46,319 nt of DNA from an uncultured bacterium (GCA_903866395.1 CAIPNM010000216.1:1-46319); one strand, 5' to 3'; numbered from the stretch's first letter, positions 8,250 through 18,196 are shown. Translations and numbers: made by a program. The notes: generated by a model from the letters alone, not told the origin.

Positions 8250-9344
8250 TCAGACGTTAAACCGGAAGTGCATGACATCACCGTCGCGTACCACATAGTC
8301 TTTCCCCTCCAGGCGCATCTTGCCTTTGTCCTTGGCGCCGTTTTCGCCCTTGCAGGCGATGTACTCGTCGTAGGCGATGGTTTCTGCGCGAATGAAGCCG
8401 CGCTCGAAGTCGGTATGGATCACCCCGGCGGCCTGCGGGGCGGTGGCGCCCACGCGCACGGTCCAGGCCCGCACCTCTTTTTCGCCGGCGGTGAAATAGG
8501 TTTGCAGACCCAGGAGCTTGAAGGCCGCGCGGATCACTCGGTTCAGCCCCGGTTCTTCCATGCCAATGTCGGCAAGGAACACCATCTTGTCGTCATCGGA
8601 CAGATCAGCGATTTCGGCTTCGATCGCAGCACACACGGGCACGACCACTGAGTTTTCGCTGGCGGCGTGACGCATCACCGCTTCGAGGTGCGGATTGTCG
8701 GCAAAGCCGCCCTCTTTCACGTTGGCCACATACATCGTGGGCTTGGCTGTGATGAGGCAGAGAGGCTTTAACACCGCCTTCTCTTCGTCATAGAGGTCGA
8801 GTGAGCGCACCGGCTTGGCTTCGTTCAGGACGGCCATGCATTTCTCGAGCGCGGCGACCAGGCGCTGCGCTTCCTTGTCGCCGCCGGCACGCGCTGCTTT
8901 TGTGTAGCGCACCAGTGCCTTGTCGACTGTGGCCAGATCGGCCAGCGCGAGCTCAGTGTTGATGATTTCGATGTCGGAAAGCGGATCGATCTTGCCGCTC
9001 ACGTGAATCACGTTACTGTCTTCGAAGCAACGCACCACATGCACGATCGCGTCGGTCTCGCGAATGTTGGCGAGGAACTGGTTACCCAGCCCTTCGCCCT
9101 TGGAGGCGCCCGCGACCAGCCCGGCAATATCAACGAACTCGACGGTCGCGGGCAGCACCCGCTGGGGCTTTGCGATCTCAGCGAGCGCGGCAAGCCGCGG
9201 GTCGGGTACTTCCACAATGCCGACGTTGGGCTCGATGGTGCAGAAGGGATAGTTTTCGGCGGCGATGCCGGCCTTGGTCAGCGCATTGAACAGCGTGGAC
9301 TTGCCGACATTGGGCAGGCCGACGATTCCGCATTTGAGCGACAT
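8250..9344 (-). CDS. ychF: Redox-regulated ribosome-associated ATPase/GTPase YchF
   Basis: A 364-residue OBG-family P-loop NTPase that prefers ATP and binds ribosomes. The P-loop GLPNVGKST follows the start, switch region [16 protein letters not shown] is present, and the NxxE variant motif ([10 protein letters not shown]) replaces the GTP-selective NKxD, as in YchF. The C-terminal TGS domain ends with HFRFNV. The ATG at 9344 has GAAGGA six bases upstream and the typical [12 protein letters not shown] beginning, so the 33-residue upstream extension is discarded. In many proteobacteria ychF sits by pth; here pth is about 2 kb upstream, separated by a methyltransferase and a 5'-nucleotidase gene. 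Confidence 0.97.
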   Translation of the reverse strand: MSLKCGIVGLPNVGKSTLFNALTKAGIAAENYPFCTIEPNVGIVEVPDPRLAALAEIAKPQRVLPATVEFVDIAGLVAGASKGEGLGNQFLANIRETDAIVHVVRCFEDSNVIHVSGKIDPLSDIEIINTELALADLATVDKALVRYTKAARAGGDKEAQRLVAALEKCMAVLNEAKPVRSLDLYDEEKAVLKPLCLITAKPTMYVANVKEGGFADNPHLEAVMRHAASENSVVVPVCAAIEAEIADLSDDDKMVFLADIGMEEPGLNRVIRAAFKLLGLQTYFTAGEKEVRAWTVRVGATAPQAAGVIHTDFERGFIRAETIAYDEYIACKGENGAKDKGKMRLEGKDYVVRDGDVMHFRFNV

Positions 9345-9411
9345 GGCGATTCCTTCGGAGCTGATCGCGGCGCAGACGCCGCGGCGGGGAGCGCCATTGT
9401 ACTGATGCGCT

Positions 9412-10131
9412 TCAGTTCGGGAGGCGGGTGAGGACGCGCACATGGAGGGGCCGCACGAAGGTGGCGCCGCCCGCGGTCATGAAGGGCTCAAAAGCCGCCC
9501 GCACCTCGGCGACCTTGGCGTCGTCCAGGCGATGGTCGGCGTAGCTTGGCCGCATCTGCTTGGTTTCGAACGCCTCGAAGTTCGGAAAGGTGCTGGAGAG
9601 CCCGAAACGCCGCTCGGCAATCTGTCGCCACCGGCCGGTTTGCGCGATCGCCTGATCAAGCGCGCGCTGCGCGGAGGCGCGCACCACCCCCTCGTCGTTG
9701 AAAAGGCGAATCAGCGAATTGAAGGCGCCGCCATAGACCGGCTCGGACACATAAAAAAGGCCACCGGGCTTGACCACGCGCGCCACCTCGCCGATCGCTT
9801 GATCGATGAGGGAAAGCGGCACGTGATGGAGCGACTTCAGCATGATCGCCAGATCGAAGCTCGCGTCGGCAAACGGAACGGCTTGCGCGCCCGCTTCGAT
9901 GAACGCGATGCCGGGCTGCGGGTTCGCGAGGTTTTTCTGATGCTGAACCGCGTCGATCTCGAGTGCGGCAATCGAGCAGCTTGGAAACCGCTTGGCCAGT
10001 CGGCGCGCCATGTCGGCCGGTCCGCATCCGAGTTCGATGATGCGCTGGGCGTTGAGCCCCGCAATGGCGTGAAGTTCGTCGAGTTCGTCGGTGATCAGGG
10101 GAACGCGGTCGGGGTCGGCAGCGACATTCAT
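9412..10131 (-). CDS. Class I SAM-dependent methyltransferase
   Basis: A 239-residue Rossmann methyltransferase of the Methyltransf_11 type. Motif [17 protein letters not shown] is at residues 31-46, the acidic adenosine-binding position is in AALEID, and [16 protein letters not shown] is the post-II region, followed by [15 protein letters not shown]. Small-molecule acceptor is likely, but unknown. The start MNVAADPDR at 10131 is chosen because the domain starts soon after; the upstream extension to 10293 is basic and non-homologous. It precedes ychF by 67 bases on the same strand and diverges from the 5'-nucleotidase gene across about 180 bases. Confidence 0.85.
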   Translation of the reverse strand: MNVAADPDRVPLITDELDELHAIAGLNAQRIIELGCGPADMARRLAKRFPSCSIAALEIDAVQHQKNLANPQPGIAFIEAGAQAVPFADASFDLAIMLKSLHHVPLSLIDQAIGEVARVVKPGGLFYVSEPVYGGAFNSLIRLFNDEGVVRASAQRALDQAIAQTGRWRQIAERRFGLSSTFPNFEAFETKQMRPSYADHRLDDAKVAEVRAAFEPFMTAGGATFVRPLHVRVLTRLPN

Positions 10132-10314
10132 CGGGGTATCTCGGAATCGTGAGGAGGCCGACGGTAGCGCCGTCCGGCCTGTGGGGTCAAGGCGTAGGTC
10201 CGCTCGGGGCCCGGTGCGCCCGGGCAAAGCCCGACCAAGTCGACTGCGATCCGGTCGAGCGATACCCGCACCGATTGCGTCAACCGCCAACAATGCCTAC
10301 TCTCTACTCCCATC

Positions 10315-11229
10315 ATGGCACCCACCCTGGAAGGCAAGCTCGTTGTCGCGATCTCCTCGCGCGCGGTGTTCGATTTCGAAGAGGAGAACCGTGTTTTCGA
10401 GGGCGGCGACGCGCAGGCCTACATGGCGCTGCAGCGCGACCGCCTCGAGCAGCCGGCCGCGCCGGGTGTCGCCCATGCGCTGGTCAAGAAACTGCTCGCC
10501 TTCGATCCCGTCGATTCCCCGCCCGAGCGGCGTCGGATCGAGGTGGTCGTGCTCTCGCGCAATGACCCCGTGAGTGGACTTCGAGTGTTCCGCTCCGCGC
10601 GCCACGAGGGGCTGCGGCTCGAGCGCGGTGTGTTCACCAGTGGCCGCACACCCTGGCCTTACCTGGTGCCCCTCGCGGCCAACCTGTTTCTTTCGGCGAA
10701 CTCAGACGATGTGCGAGCGGCGCTCGAGGCAGGCTTTCCGGCTGCTCGCGTGTTTCCGGAGTCGGTGAAGGCCTCTGAGTCGCACCCTGATGAGATTCGG
10801 ATTGCCTTCGACGGCGATGCCGTGCTGTTTTCCGATGAATCGGAGCGGGTCTATCAGGCCAACGGGCTCGATGCCTTCCAGCGCCACGAGGCCGATCGCG
10901 CTGCCAATCCGCTGCCACCCGGCCCGTTTAAGCCGCTACTTGAAGCGCTCCATCGGCTGCGTGGTGGCTCGGGCGCGCCTATGCGGATCCGAACTGCGCT
11001 GGTCACCGCCCGCAGTGCCCCCGCCCACGAACGCGCGATCCGCACGCTCATGGCCTGGGGGGTGGGCGTTGACGAAGCAATGTTCCTGGGGGGGCTTGGC
11101 AAAGGCCCCTTCCTGAAGGAGTTCGAGCCCGATTTCTTTTTTGATGACCAGACCGGGCATGTGCAGCAGGCCGCGCGATTCGGGCCTGCGGGCCATGTGC
11201 CGGCGGGCGTGGCCAACGAACGCCCCTGA
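10315..11229 (+). CDS. Cytosolic 5'-nucleotidase family protein (PF06189 type)
   Basis: A 304-residue protein resembling the bacterial members of the 5'-nucleotidase family related to vertebrate cN-I. Recognisable are KLVVAISSRAVFDFEEENRVF at the N-terminus, the central RIAFDGDAVLFSDESERVYQ segment with the family's FDGDAV motif, and a late FFDDQTGHV segment. It would dephosphorylate nucleoside monophosphates in the cytoplasm. No ribosome site is evident before the ATG. It stands alone on the plus strand, convergent with pth. Confidence 0.8.
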   Translation: MAPTLEGKLVVAISSRAVFDFEEENRVFEGGDAQAYMALQRDRLEQPAAPGVAHALVKKLLAFDPVDSPPERRRIEVVVLSRNDPVSGLRVFRSARHEGLRLERGVFTSGRTPWPYLVPLAANLFLSANSDDVRAALEAGFPAARVFPESVKASESHPDEIRIAFDGDAVLFSDESERVYQANGLDAFQRHEADRAANPLPPGPFKPLLEALHRLRGGSGAPMRIRTALVTARSAPAHERAIRTLMAWGVGVDEAMFLGGLGKGPFLKEFEPDFFFDDQTGHVQQAARFGPAGHVPAGVANERP

Positions 11230-11295
11230 CGCCGCCCCGCGGCGGCCCGCTCGGGGACAGCGCCGGCCCGCGCCGAACAGCAGCGCGCAAGCGGT

Positions 11296-11889
11296 TCAGC
11301 CCTTGGGCTGGGTATGTAAGCGCTTCATGGCCTGCTCGATTCGGCCTGCTAGCAGATCGGGAACACAGCCAAGCCCAGCGTCAATCGCCTGATCGATCCG
11401 TGCACGATCGTCACGCGAGGGCCGATGCAGCACGAAATCAATGACCGCCTGCTCGAGCTCAAGCGTGCGCGGATGGCCGATTCCAATCCGCATGCGCCAG
11501 AAGGCGGCTGAACCGAGCCGGGCGGTGATGTCCTTCAAACCGTTATGACCCGCGTGACCGCCCCCCTGCTTGAGCTTGGCGATGCCAGGCAGCAGATCGA
11601 GTTCGTCATGAATCACCAGCACGGCTTCCGGTGGAATTCGATAGAAACCGGCCAGCGCGGCAACCGCCTGCCCGGACCGGTTCATGAAAGTGGTGGGTTT
11701 GACCAGGTGGACCGGCTCGCTGCCTGCATTGAGACGGGCGACGTCACCAAAAAACTTGCTTTGACGGGCAAATGTTGCCCCGTGCGCGCGAGCGAGCGCG
11801 TCAAGAAACCAGAAGCCGGCGTTGTGGCGCGTGTCGTCGTATTCGGCGCCGACGTTACCAAGCCCTGCGATCAGGCGGATACCGCTCAT
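11296..11889 (-). CDS. pth: Peptidyl-tRNA hydrolase
   Basis: A 197-residue enzyme that releases tRNA from stalled peptidyl-tRNA. The N-terminus AGLGNVG carries the substrate-binding Asn12, the catalytic histidine is His22 in TRHNAGF, and VHLVKPTTFMNRSG plus VIHDELDLLPG are the other family signatures, with HNGLKDI before the lid helix. Length is typical. It follows rplY by 54 bases; prs-rplY-pth is the usual proteobacterial order. Confidence 0.97.
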   Translation of the reverse strand: MSGIRLIAGLGNVGAEYDDTRHNAGFWFLDALARAHGATFARQSKFFGDVARLNAGSEPVHLVKPTTFMNRSGQAVAALAGFYRIPPEAVLVIHDELDLLPGIAKLKQGGGHAGHNGLKDITARLGSAAFWRMRIGIGHPRTLELEQAVIDFVLHRPSRDDRARIDQAIDAGLGCVPDLLAGRIEQAMKRLHTQPKG

Positions 11890-11899
11890 GGGAGGAGTG

Positions 11900-11927
11900 C
11901 CTCGGGGCGCATGCGGGCACCCCGAGG
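11900..11927. repeat. Inverted repeat between rplY and pth
   Basis: CCTCGGGG at 11900-11907 and CCCCGAGG at 11920-11927 form a perfect 8-pair stem with a 12-base loop. It sits between the rplY stop and the pth start. No run of T follows on the minus strand, so it is not a classic terminator; it could stabilise or separate the transcripts. Confidence 0.35.
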
Positions 11928-11943
11928 TGACGCGAGGCCCGGA

Positions 11944-12609
11944 TTACTTCTTGGCAGCGGGCTTGGCGGCCGGTGCAGCCTTGGCGGCGGGTGCCCCCTT
12001 GGCGGGCGCCGCGGGTGCAGCCGCGGTTGCAGCCGCGGGTGCCTCTTCCGCGCCCGGGATGGTGACCGTGGCCACTACCGGGTTCTCCTTCGCGCGCAGC
12101 ACCGGCGAGACGCCTGCCGGGAACTGAATGTCACGGACGTGGAGCGGCTTGCCAGACTCGAGGTTGCTGAGGTCGACATCGATGAAGCCCGGCAGATCTT
12201 TGGGCAGGCAGGTGATGTCGATTTCGGTGAGCACGTGGCCGACGATGCCGCCGGACTGCTTGACCGCGGGCGAGGCTTCCTGGTTGCGGAAGTGGAGCGG
12301 TACGCGCATGTGAATCGGGCGATCAGCCGACACGCGCTGGAAGTCGATATGCATCACCTGCTGACGATAGGGATGCCACTGGATATCGCGCAGCAGCACC
12401 TGTTCCGGTTGGCCGTCGAGTTCCATGTCGAGAATGGATGAGTGGAAGGTCTCAACGCGAAGTGCGTGGTAGAGCGGGTTGTGTTCAATGGCAATGGGCG
12501 TGGGCTCGTTGCTTCCGCCATAAATAATGCCGGGAACCTGATGGCTGCGACGCAGGCGGCGGCTCGCACTCGATCCCTGCTCCTTGCGTGTGGTGGCGAC
12601 GACTTTCAT
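11944..12609 (-). CDS. rplY: 50S ribosomal protein L25 (general stress protein Ctc type)
   Basis: A 221-residue two-domain L25 of the TL5/Ctc type that binds 5S rRNA. The N-terminal 5S-binding domain begins with an RLRRSHQVPGIIYGG segment, and the C-terminal beta domain includes LHFRNQEASPAVKQSGG and ITCLPKDLPGFIDVDLS. The last 40 or so residues are an alanine-, proline- and lysine-rich tail, low complexity and probably disordered. The ATG is preceded by GAAAGGAG. It is the second gene of the prs-rplY-pth series. Confidence 0.96.
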   Translation of the reverse strand: MKVVATTRKEQGSSASRRLRRSHQVPGIIYGGSNEPTPIAIEHNPLYHALRVETFHSSILDMELDGQPEQVLLRDIQWHPYRQQVMHIDFQRVSADRPIHMRVPLHFRNQEASPAVKQSGGIVGHVLTEIDITCLPKDLPGFIDVDLSNLESGKPLHVRDIQFPAGVSPVLRAKENPVVATVTIPGAEEAPAAATAAAPAAPAKGAPAAKAAPAAKPAAKK

Positions 12610-12688
12610 CGTGCACTCCTTTCAAATGCGAGCCTTGCGACTCGCTTAACCCGGAACCCGCGACCAGGATACCGGGCGTTGCTGACAC

Positions 12689-12710
12689 GCCCGCGGCGGC
12701 TGCCGCGGGC
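12689..12710. repeat. Strong GC hairpin between prs and rplY
   Basis: GCCCGCGGC (12689-12697), loop GGCT, GCCGCGGGC (12702-12710): a perfect 9-pair stem 42 bases past the prs stop and 79 before the rplY start. No T-run follows on the minus strand. It could be a weak or factor-aided terminator, or part of an rplY leader. Confidence 0.4.
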
Positions 12711-12751
12711 ACCTTGAAAAATCTGGGCTTCAGAACCTCGGGAGACGGTGA

Positions 12752-13735
12752 TCAATCCACAAACAGCGAAGACACCGAATCAGCGCGGTTGATGCGCAAT
12801 ATGGTTTCGGCAAACAACTGCGCGCAGGAGAGCACGCGGATCTTGCCGCAGGCGCGCGCCTCGGCAGAGAGCGGGATGGTGTCGATCACGACCAGTTCAT
12901 CGAGTGCCGGATCTTTGACCCGATCGACGGCCGCACCCGACAGCACCGGATGCGTGCAGTAGGCGAGCACCCGCTTTGCGCCGTGCTCTTTTAGCGCCGC
13001 TGCTGCCTTGACCAGCGTGTTGGCGGTGTCGACGATGTCATCCATGATGACGCAGGTGCGGTTCGACACATCGCCAATGATATTCATGACCTCGGATACA
13101 TTGGCTTTGGGCCGGCGCTTGTCGATGATGGCCAGATCGGAGTCGATGCGCTTGGCAATGGCGCGCGCCCTGACCACGCCGCCCACATCGGGCGAGACCA
13201 CCAGCAGATCGTCGTAAGGGGACTTGTGCAGGTCGGCGAGCATGACCGGCGCTGCGTAGATGTTGTCCACCGGGATGTCGAAGAACCCCTGGATCTGATC
13301 AGCGTGCAGGTCCATGGTGAGGACGCGGTCAACGCCTGCGATCTGCAGCATGTTGGCCACGACCTTGGCGCTGATCGCCACCCGCGACGAGCGCACTCGC
13401 CGGTCCTGGCGCGCGTAGCCGAAATAGGGCAGTGCAGCCGTGATGCGACCGGCCGATGCGCGCTTGAGCGCATCGACCATGATCATCACTTCCATGAGGT
13501 TGTCGTTGGTGGGCGCGCAAGTGGACTGCACCACGAACACGTCTTTGCCGCGCACGTTCTCGAGGATTTCGACCATGGCCTCGCCGTCAGAGAAGCGGCC
13601 AACGGTTGCTTTGCCGAGTTTGAGATGCAGATGGTGGGCGATGTCAGCGGCAAGCCTGGGATTGGCATTGCCGGTGAACACCATCAGGCCCTCGGGCGAC
13701 AGCGACTCCGCGTGACGACGGTATCCTGAGAGCAT
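12752..13735 (-). CDS. prs: Ribose-phosphate pyrophosphokinase
   Basis: Makes PRPP from ribose 5-phosphate and ATP, the precursor of nucleotides and histidine (the his genes are 23 kb away). At 327 residues it is slightly longer than usual. Family segments are [37 protein letters not shown], the ATP-binding flexible loop [28 protein letters not shown], and the PRPP loop [11 protein letters not shown]. The ATG at 13735 has AGGTGG just upstream; Met18 (MVFTGNANP) is an alternative start. It lies downstream of tRNA-Gln on the same strand. Confidence 0.97.
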   Translation of the reverse strand: MLSGYRRHAESLSPEGLMVFTGNANPRLAADIAHHLHLKLGKATVGRFSDGEAMVEILENVRGKDVFVVQSTCAPTNDNLMEVMIMVDALKRASAGRITAALPYFGYARQDRRVRSSRVAISAKVVANMLQIAGVDRVLTMDLHADQIQGFFDIPVDNIYAAPVMLADLHKSPYDDLLVVSPDVGGVVRARAIAKRIDSDLAIIDKRRPKANVSEVMNIIGDVSNRTCVIMDDIVDTANTLVKAAAALKEHGAKRVLAYCTHPVLSGAAVDRVKDPALDELVVIDTIPLSAEARACGKIRVLSCAQLFAETILRINRADSVSSLFVD

Positions 13736-13803
13736 CGAACCACCTGATTAGTGCGCAGACGAAGCGCCGACGGGCTTTTTAGCGGCCGCCGGCACGGAGG
13801 GTT

Positions 13804-13880
13804 TGGCTGAGGAGGTAGGATTCGAACCTACGCATGCCGGAATCAAAATCCGGTGCCTTAACCAACTTGGCGACTCCCCA
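13804..13880 (-). tRNA. tRNA-Gln (anticodon TTG)
   Basis: The minus strand folds as a 77-base tRNA. The acceptor stem TGGGGAG pairs with CTCCTCA (one G-T pair), then G and an encoded CCA. The anticodon arm CCGGA-TTTTGAT-TCCGG gives TTG, reading CAA. The T arm is GTAGG-TTCGAAT-CCTAC. The TGGGG start is characteristic of tRNA-Gln. Position between ispE and prs is common in betaproteobacteria. Confidence 0.96.
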
Positions 13881-13938
13881 ATGTGGTGATTCTGCCCAGA
13901 CCCGCCTGTTGCAGGGCAACTGGCTGAATCGAAGCTTT

Positions 13939-14835
13939 TCAGGCAAACGCCCAACTGCGAAGCGGATGCCGTGCAACCGACCTGACCACATGGACGGAAG
14001 CCCCTTCGCAGAGCCTGTTGCCGGTATCCAGAAAGCGAACAACGGCAGCCAAATGATCTTCCGGAACCGGTAGAAAAACCGTGGAGCCCGACCCACTCAT
14101 TCGGGTGAGCCCCGGATCAATCCCGACCGAACGGGCTGCATCACCAAGAAGCGAAAGTGATGCTGCAACCTTTGCTTCCAGCCGCGCGGCAACCGGCTCG
14201 AGATCGTTCCTTCCGCAAAAGACCGACTGGCCTCGCAAAAGACCGTCGATTTTGAGCGGTTTCGTATCGCGTGTCAAACCGGGATCCGCGAAAACCCGGG
14301 GTGTTGCGACCCCCACACCGGGAGCGATCAGGACATAGCTTCGCGCGGGTTGGGGGCACGCCGTAAGCTCGTCGCCCACGCCTGTGGCGTAGGCGGTTTC
14401 ACCGAAAATGAAGAACGGCACGTCGGCGCCCAGCTGCGCGCCGATCGGGGCGAGCTGGTCGGGGGTGAGCCCGAGCCCCCATAACCGGTTGAGGCCCATC
14501 AGTACGGTCGCCGCATCGGAACTCCCGCCGCCCAGGCCGCCGCCGATGGGAATCCGCTTTTCGAGTTCGATTTCAACGCCCAGCGGGCACTGGGTCTGTC
14601 GTGCGAGGAGATGCGCTGCGCGCACCGTCAGGTCGGTGTCGGGATCAATGCCAGGGAGCGTCCCCAGCCGCCCGATCACGCCATCGTGCCGCACGCGCAG
14701 ATGGATCCGGTCGTCCAGGTCAACCATCTCGAACACGGTCTCAAGCAGGTGATAGCCATCGGCCCGGCGGCCAGTCACATGCAGGAACAGATTCAGCTTT
14801 GCTGGCGCCGGTAGATGGCGAAGTTCGGTGATCAT
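13939..14835 (-). CDS. ispE: 4-diphosphocytidyl-2-C-methyl-D-erythritol kinase
   Basis: GHMP-family kinase of the MEP isoprenoid pathway, phosphorylating the 2-hydroxyl of CDP-methylerythritol. It begins with PAPAKLNLFLHVTGRRADGYHLL, a typical N-terminus, and has the ATP-binding GHMP loop PIGGGLGGGSSDAA and a C-terminal TRMSGSGSTVFL motif. Length 298 is normal. Its ATG overlaps the lolB stop by four bases (ATGA), so the two are translationally coupled. tRNA-Gln follows. Confidence 0.97.
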   Translation of the reverse strand: MITELRHLPAPAKLNLFLHVTGRRADGYHLLETVFEMVDLDDRIHLRVRHDGVIGRLGTLPGIDPDTDLTVRAAHLLARQTQCPLGVEIELEKRIPIGGGLGGGSSDAATVLMGLNRLWGLGLTPDQLAPIGAQLGADVPFFIFGETAYATGVGDELTACPQPARSYVLIAPGVGVATPRVFADPGLTRDTKPLKIDGLLRGQSVFCGRNDLEPVAARLEAKVAASLSLLGDAARSVGIDPGLTRMSGSGSTVFLPVPEDHLAAVVRFLDTGNRLCEGASVHVVRSVARHPLRSWAFA

Positions 14836-15470
14836 GAGGCGGCGTCCACGATCAGCCGTAGCCGCAATCGGCGATCTGCGGCAACGCCCATTGCGGGCCA
14901 GGACAGCTGGAGCGTGCGAACCGAGCGGTCATCGAGCCAATTTTCAACCCTCAGTTCCCAGCCTGCTTCGTGACCGGCCCAGCTCTGCCCGGGGCCTGCC
15001 TGACCGGCGGGCCCGAACTGTCCCTGCAGCCAGGCGGGTAGGCGCAGCACCGGCACGCGCCAGCCGAACAGCTGCTCGGTGAGGGCTTCGACTGACGCTG
15101 CCTGGTAGTGGCGGCCCTGATGATCGGTGAGCCGTGCGCCCTGTTGGTCGACCTGTGCCTGCGCGATCGTCTGGCCGATTGGGGTGGACAGCTCGAGAAG
15201 CGTTTTACCGTCACGCTGGCTGAGCCTGAACCGCCCGCTTGCGTTCTGCGTCTCACCCGGCGTGCCGGGCTGTGTGTAGAGCGCGGCGAACCGGCCGGTC
15301 CATTCACTGGGTGTGACGCTGCGCGTGGGATCGGGCGGTATGGCATCGGGGGCCAGCGCGGCGCAGCCCCCGAGCACAAGCATGGCGGCAAGCGCAGCAA
15401 GCGGGCCACGACGAGGGGGGGCGACGGCGGCCGCCGTCGCCGCATCGCAGGCCCCCCGGGCCGTGTTCAT
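14832..15470 (-). CDS. lolB: Outer-membrane lipoprotein localisation protein LolB
   Basis: A 212-residue lipoprotein that takes lipoproteins from LolA and inserts them in the outer membrane. The signal peptide is long and Ala-rich, with lipobox LGGC placing the lipid-modified Cys36. The mature part has the LolB beta-barrel signature WTGRFAALY and GRFRLSQRDGKTLLELSTPIGQTIA. It overlaps both neighbours by a few bases: the upstream TPR gene and downstream ispE, the conserved betaproteobacterial order. Confidence 0.93.
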   Translation of the reverse strand: MNTARGACDAATAAAVAPPRRGPLAALAAMLVLGGCAALAPDAIPPDPTRSVTPSEWTGRFAALYTQPGTPGETQNASGRFRLSQRDGKTLLELSTPIGQTIAQAQVDQQGARLTDHQGRHYQAASVEALTEQLFGWRVPVLRLPAWLQGQFGPAGQAGPGQSWAGHEAGWELRVENWLDDRSVRTLQLSWPAMGVAADRRLRLRLIVDAAS

Positions 15471-17224
15471 AGGGTGATGTTGAGCCGGACGAGTGTCTCG
15501 CGGAGCACTTCATTGGCAGGTTCGCGTTCACGTGCCTCGCGCCACAGCCGCCTTGCCTCGTCCTGCATGCCCGCCTGCCACAGGACCTCGCCCAGATGCA
15601 CGCCGATCTCGACATCGGCGCGAAGCGCAAACGCCTTACGCAGGTAGCGGATCGCGCCCTCGAGGTCGCCTCGCCGAAACAGCACCCAGCCCATGCTGTC
15701 TAGGATGTGTGCGTCGTCGGGCGCGAGCTCGAGCGCCTTCTCAATCAGGCGCTGCGCCTCGCCCAGCCGCAGGTTGCGATCGGCGAGTGTGTAGCCGAGG
15801 GCGTTGTAGGCATGGGCATGATCGGGCTTGGCCTCGATCAGCTTCCGAAGGCTTGCCTCGAGCAGGTCGAGCCGGTTGACCTTTTCAGCGGCCATCGCGT
15901 GGTCATAGAGCAGGTCGGTGTCGTCGGGTTGGCGCGTGAGCGCGTCGTCAAGCACTTTGAAGGCATCGGCATATCGGCCGGCTTCGCGCAGCACCTGGGC
16001 CTCAACGGTGATGAGGCGGGCGCGCGCGCGCGGGTCGTCGGGGATCTCTTCCCGAAGCACGGAGAGCGCTTCATCGATTCGCTTGAGCCGCCCGAGGAGG
16101 AGCGCCCGCCGGATGCGCGCGGTGTCGACCTGCTCGCCGGAATCGATCTTTGCATACCAGCCGATGGCGTCTTCGAAGCGCTTTTCCTCTTCGGCGATCT
16201 GACCGAGAAACAACATGGCAATGGCGTTGTCGCGAGCGATCTCCGCCGGCAGATCGAGATAGCGCTGAAGATAGCCCTGGGCAAGGCTGCTCTGGCCGGC
16301 TTGTGCCGCCACCTGGGCGAGTGAAAACAGGATCACCGGATTGGTGGGGTCGAGCGCGAGCGCGGCTTCGAACTGGGTGCGCGCATCATCAGCGCGGCCC
16401 GCCTGGGAGAGCAGGCGCGCGAGCGTGAACCGCGCCTCGAGCGAGCGCGGCTGACGGGCAAGAAACTGTTCGAGAAGCGTGAGCGCGTTGTTCATGCCGC
16501 CGGGGGCGCGCGCCCCGTAGCGTGCGGCCATGACCGCGGTGTTCTCATCATCAGGCGAGAGCCGATATGCCTCAGCGGCCTCGGCTGCAGCGCGTTCGTG
16601 GGCGTCGGCCGCGGAGGCGATGGCGGCGAGCGCGAGCCGGGCTGCGGCAACCGCCTGATCGGGGGCTGCCAGGCGTTCGAGAAGCGCAAGCGCCTGCTTC
16701 TTGTCGGGTGCCCGAAGGAGCGCCGCCTGCAGGCTTTCATAAGTCTGCGGCAAGGTGCCATCGCGGCGGGCGCGTTCGAGTCGGGTCCGTAGCGTGGGCT
16801 CGGCCGTTGAGAGTGCGCCGGTGCTGAGCTGTAACGCATCGACGGTCTGCGAAGCGAGCCTCGATGAGGGTTCGATCTCGAGCCATAGGCGCGCAGCCGT
16901 AAGCGCCCGGTCGGGTGCGCGCGCGGCGAGCGAGAGCTCGGTCGCACGTTGTGCGAGGCGGGGGTCGCGGGTGCGCCGGGCAAGCGACAGATAAGTGGCA
17001 GCAGAGCTTCCGACCTCGCCGCGCTGCGCGGCGATCTCGGCTGCCAGCACCTGGAACAGGATCTGTGGCGAGAGATCGATCTCGGGAAACGCGCGCGCGG
17101 AGGCGGTGGCCGGTGCCTGATCGGCGGGCGCCTGCGCGACCGCGAGCCCGGCGGCCCCTGCAAGGAGCGCCGCGGGCAGGAAGCGAACCATCAGCGAGCC
17201 GAGCCGTCGGCCGGGTGAATTCAT
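15467..17224 (-). CDS. Tetratricopeptide repeat protein, exported
   Basis: About 585 residues with an N-terminal export signal (MVRFLPAALLAGAAGLAVAQ) followed by many TPR units. The last repeats are clearest, for example HAYNALGYTLADRNLRLGEA and DAHILDSMGWVLFRRGDLEG. This kind of periplasmic TPR protein is the usual neighbour of lolB in betaproteobacteria, perhaps serving envelope assembly; its molecular role is not known. The start is uncertain: Met at 17224 gives a good signal peptide, Met at 17191 a shorter one, and Met at 17290 a long leader. None has a clear ribosome site. It diverges from mutM. Confidence 0.85.
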   Translation of the reverse strand: MNSPGRRLGSLMVRFLPAALLAGAAGLAVAQAPADQAPATASARAFPEIDLSPQILFQVLAAEIAAQRGEVGSSAATYLSLARRTRDPRLAQRATELSLAARAPDRALTAARLWLEIEPSSRLASQTVDALQLSTGALSTAEPTLRTRLERARRDGTLPQTYESLQAALLRAPDKKQALALLERLAAPDQAVAAARLALAAIASAADAHERAAAEAAEAYRLSPDDENTAVMAARYGARAPGGMNNALTLLEQFLARQPRSLEARFTLARLLSQAGRADDARTQFEAALALDPTNPVILFSLAQVAAQAGQSSLAQGYLQRYLDLPAEIARDNAIAMLFLGQIAEEEKRFEDAIGWYAKIDSGEQVDTARIRRALLLGRLKRIDEALSVLREEIPDDPRARARLITVEAQVLREAGRYADAFKVLDDALTRQPDDTDLLYDHAMAAEKVNRLDLLEASLRKLIEAKPDHAHAYNALGYTLADRNLRLGEAQRLIEKALELAPDDAHILDSMGWVLFRRGDLEGAIRYLRKAFALRADVEIGVHLGEVLWQAGMQDEARRLWREAREREPANEVLRETLVRLNITL

Positions 17225-17350
17225 GGGTATGAGGGGGCAGGCGATTAGAGGATAGGGGGCCGCAATACCCGTTTCGGGCACAGCCATCATGTTCGGATGG
17301 TAGGTTCAATTACACTGGCTCGCAAGCAAGGACCCCAACCGACCCTGTCA

Positions 17351-18175
17351 ATGCCTGAATTGCCCGAAGTTGAAGTTGTGCGCCGTGGTCTCGGACCGCA
17401 AGTGCGCGGTGCGACAGTGCGCGCCGCGCAGGTCCGCGAAGCGCGGCTGCGCTGGCCAGTGCCCGCCGATCTCGAAGCGAGGCTCGCAGGTCGTACCGTG
17501 CTGGCGGTTGAGCGGCGAGGCAAGTATCTGCTCTTCGATGTTGGCAGTGGCACCCTGATCGTTCACCTGGGCATGTCCGGCACGCTTCGCTGGTTTTCGC
17601 AGGCTCCACCCCTCATCGCGCACGATCACATCGATATCGTCACTGACCGTGGAATGCTGCGCTACAACGACCCCCGACGCTTTGGCGCCATGCTTTGGCA
17701 TGACGCATCCAACGGCCCGGTCGTGGCGCACAGCCTTCTCGCGAGCCTGGGTATCGAGCCTTTTGATGCGCGTTTCGATGGGGCCTGGCTTTACCGTGCG
17801 TCGCGCGGTCGGCGGGTGGCGGTCAAGCAATGGCTCCTTGCCGGGCACTGCGTAGTGGGCGTAGGCAACATCTATGCATCGGAAAGTCTGTTTCGCGCCG
17901 GTATCCGACCGACGGTCGCCGCGGCCCGGCTGTCCCTTGCCCGCTGCGATCGTCTGGCGCAGGCCATCCGCGCCACGCTAGCCGAAGCGATTGAGCGGGG
18001 CGGCAGCAGTCTGCGCGATTTTGTTGGGTCCGATGGCAGCGGCGGCTATTTCCAGCTCGACTGCGGTGTCTATGGCCGTGCGGGCGAACCCTGCAGGGTG
18101 TGTGCAGCGCCGGTCAAGCTCATCCGCCAGCAGCAGCGCGCCACCTATTTCTGCGCGACTTGTCAGCCGCGCTAG
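17351..18175 (+). CDS. mutM: Formamidopyrimidine-DNA glycosylase
   Basis: Removes 8-oxoguanine and ring-opened purines and nicks the DNA. The mature N-terminus PELPEVE supplies the catalytic proline and glutamate, so the start must be the ATG at 17351 rather than the more upstream frame. Lys58 (ERRGKYLLF) is the conserved beta-hairpin lysine. The C-terminal zinc finger is intact: C-x2-C-x16-C-x2-C in CRVCAAP...FCATC. Length is 274 residues. mutY follows 21 bases later, so both enzymes of the oxidised-guanine repair system are probably cotranscribed. Confidence 0.97.
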   Translation: MPELPEVEVVRRGLGPQVRGATVRAAQVREARLRWPVPADLEARLAGRTVLAVERRGKYLLFDVGSGTLIVHLGMSGTLRWFSQAPPLIAHDHIDIVTDRGMLRYNDPRRFGAMLWHDASNGPVVAHSLLASLGIEPFDARFDGAWLYRASRGRRVAVKQWLLAGHCVVGVGNIYASESLFRAGIRPTVAAARLSLARCDRLAQAIRATLAEAIERGGSSLRDFVGSDGSGGYFQLDCGVYGRAGEPCRVCAAPVKLIRQQQRATYFCATCQPR

Positions 18176-18196
18176 CCCTGGCAGAAGCCTCAGCCG

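Noticed and set aside
13741-13800. GCCGACGGGC followed by TTTTT near tRNA-Gln as a terminator
   Set aside because: The T-run is on the plus strand, while all nearby genes are on the minus strand, and the stem is very short.
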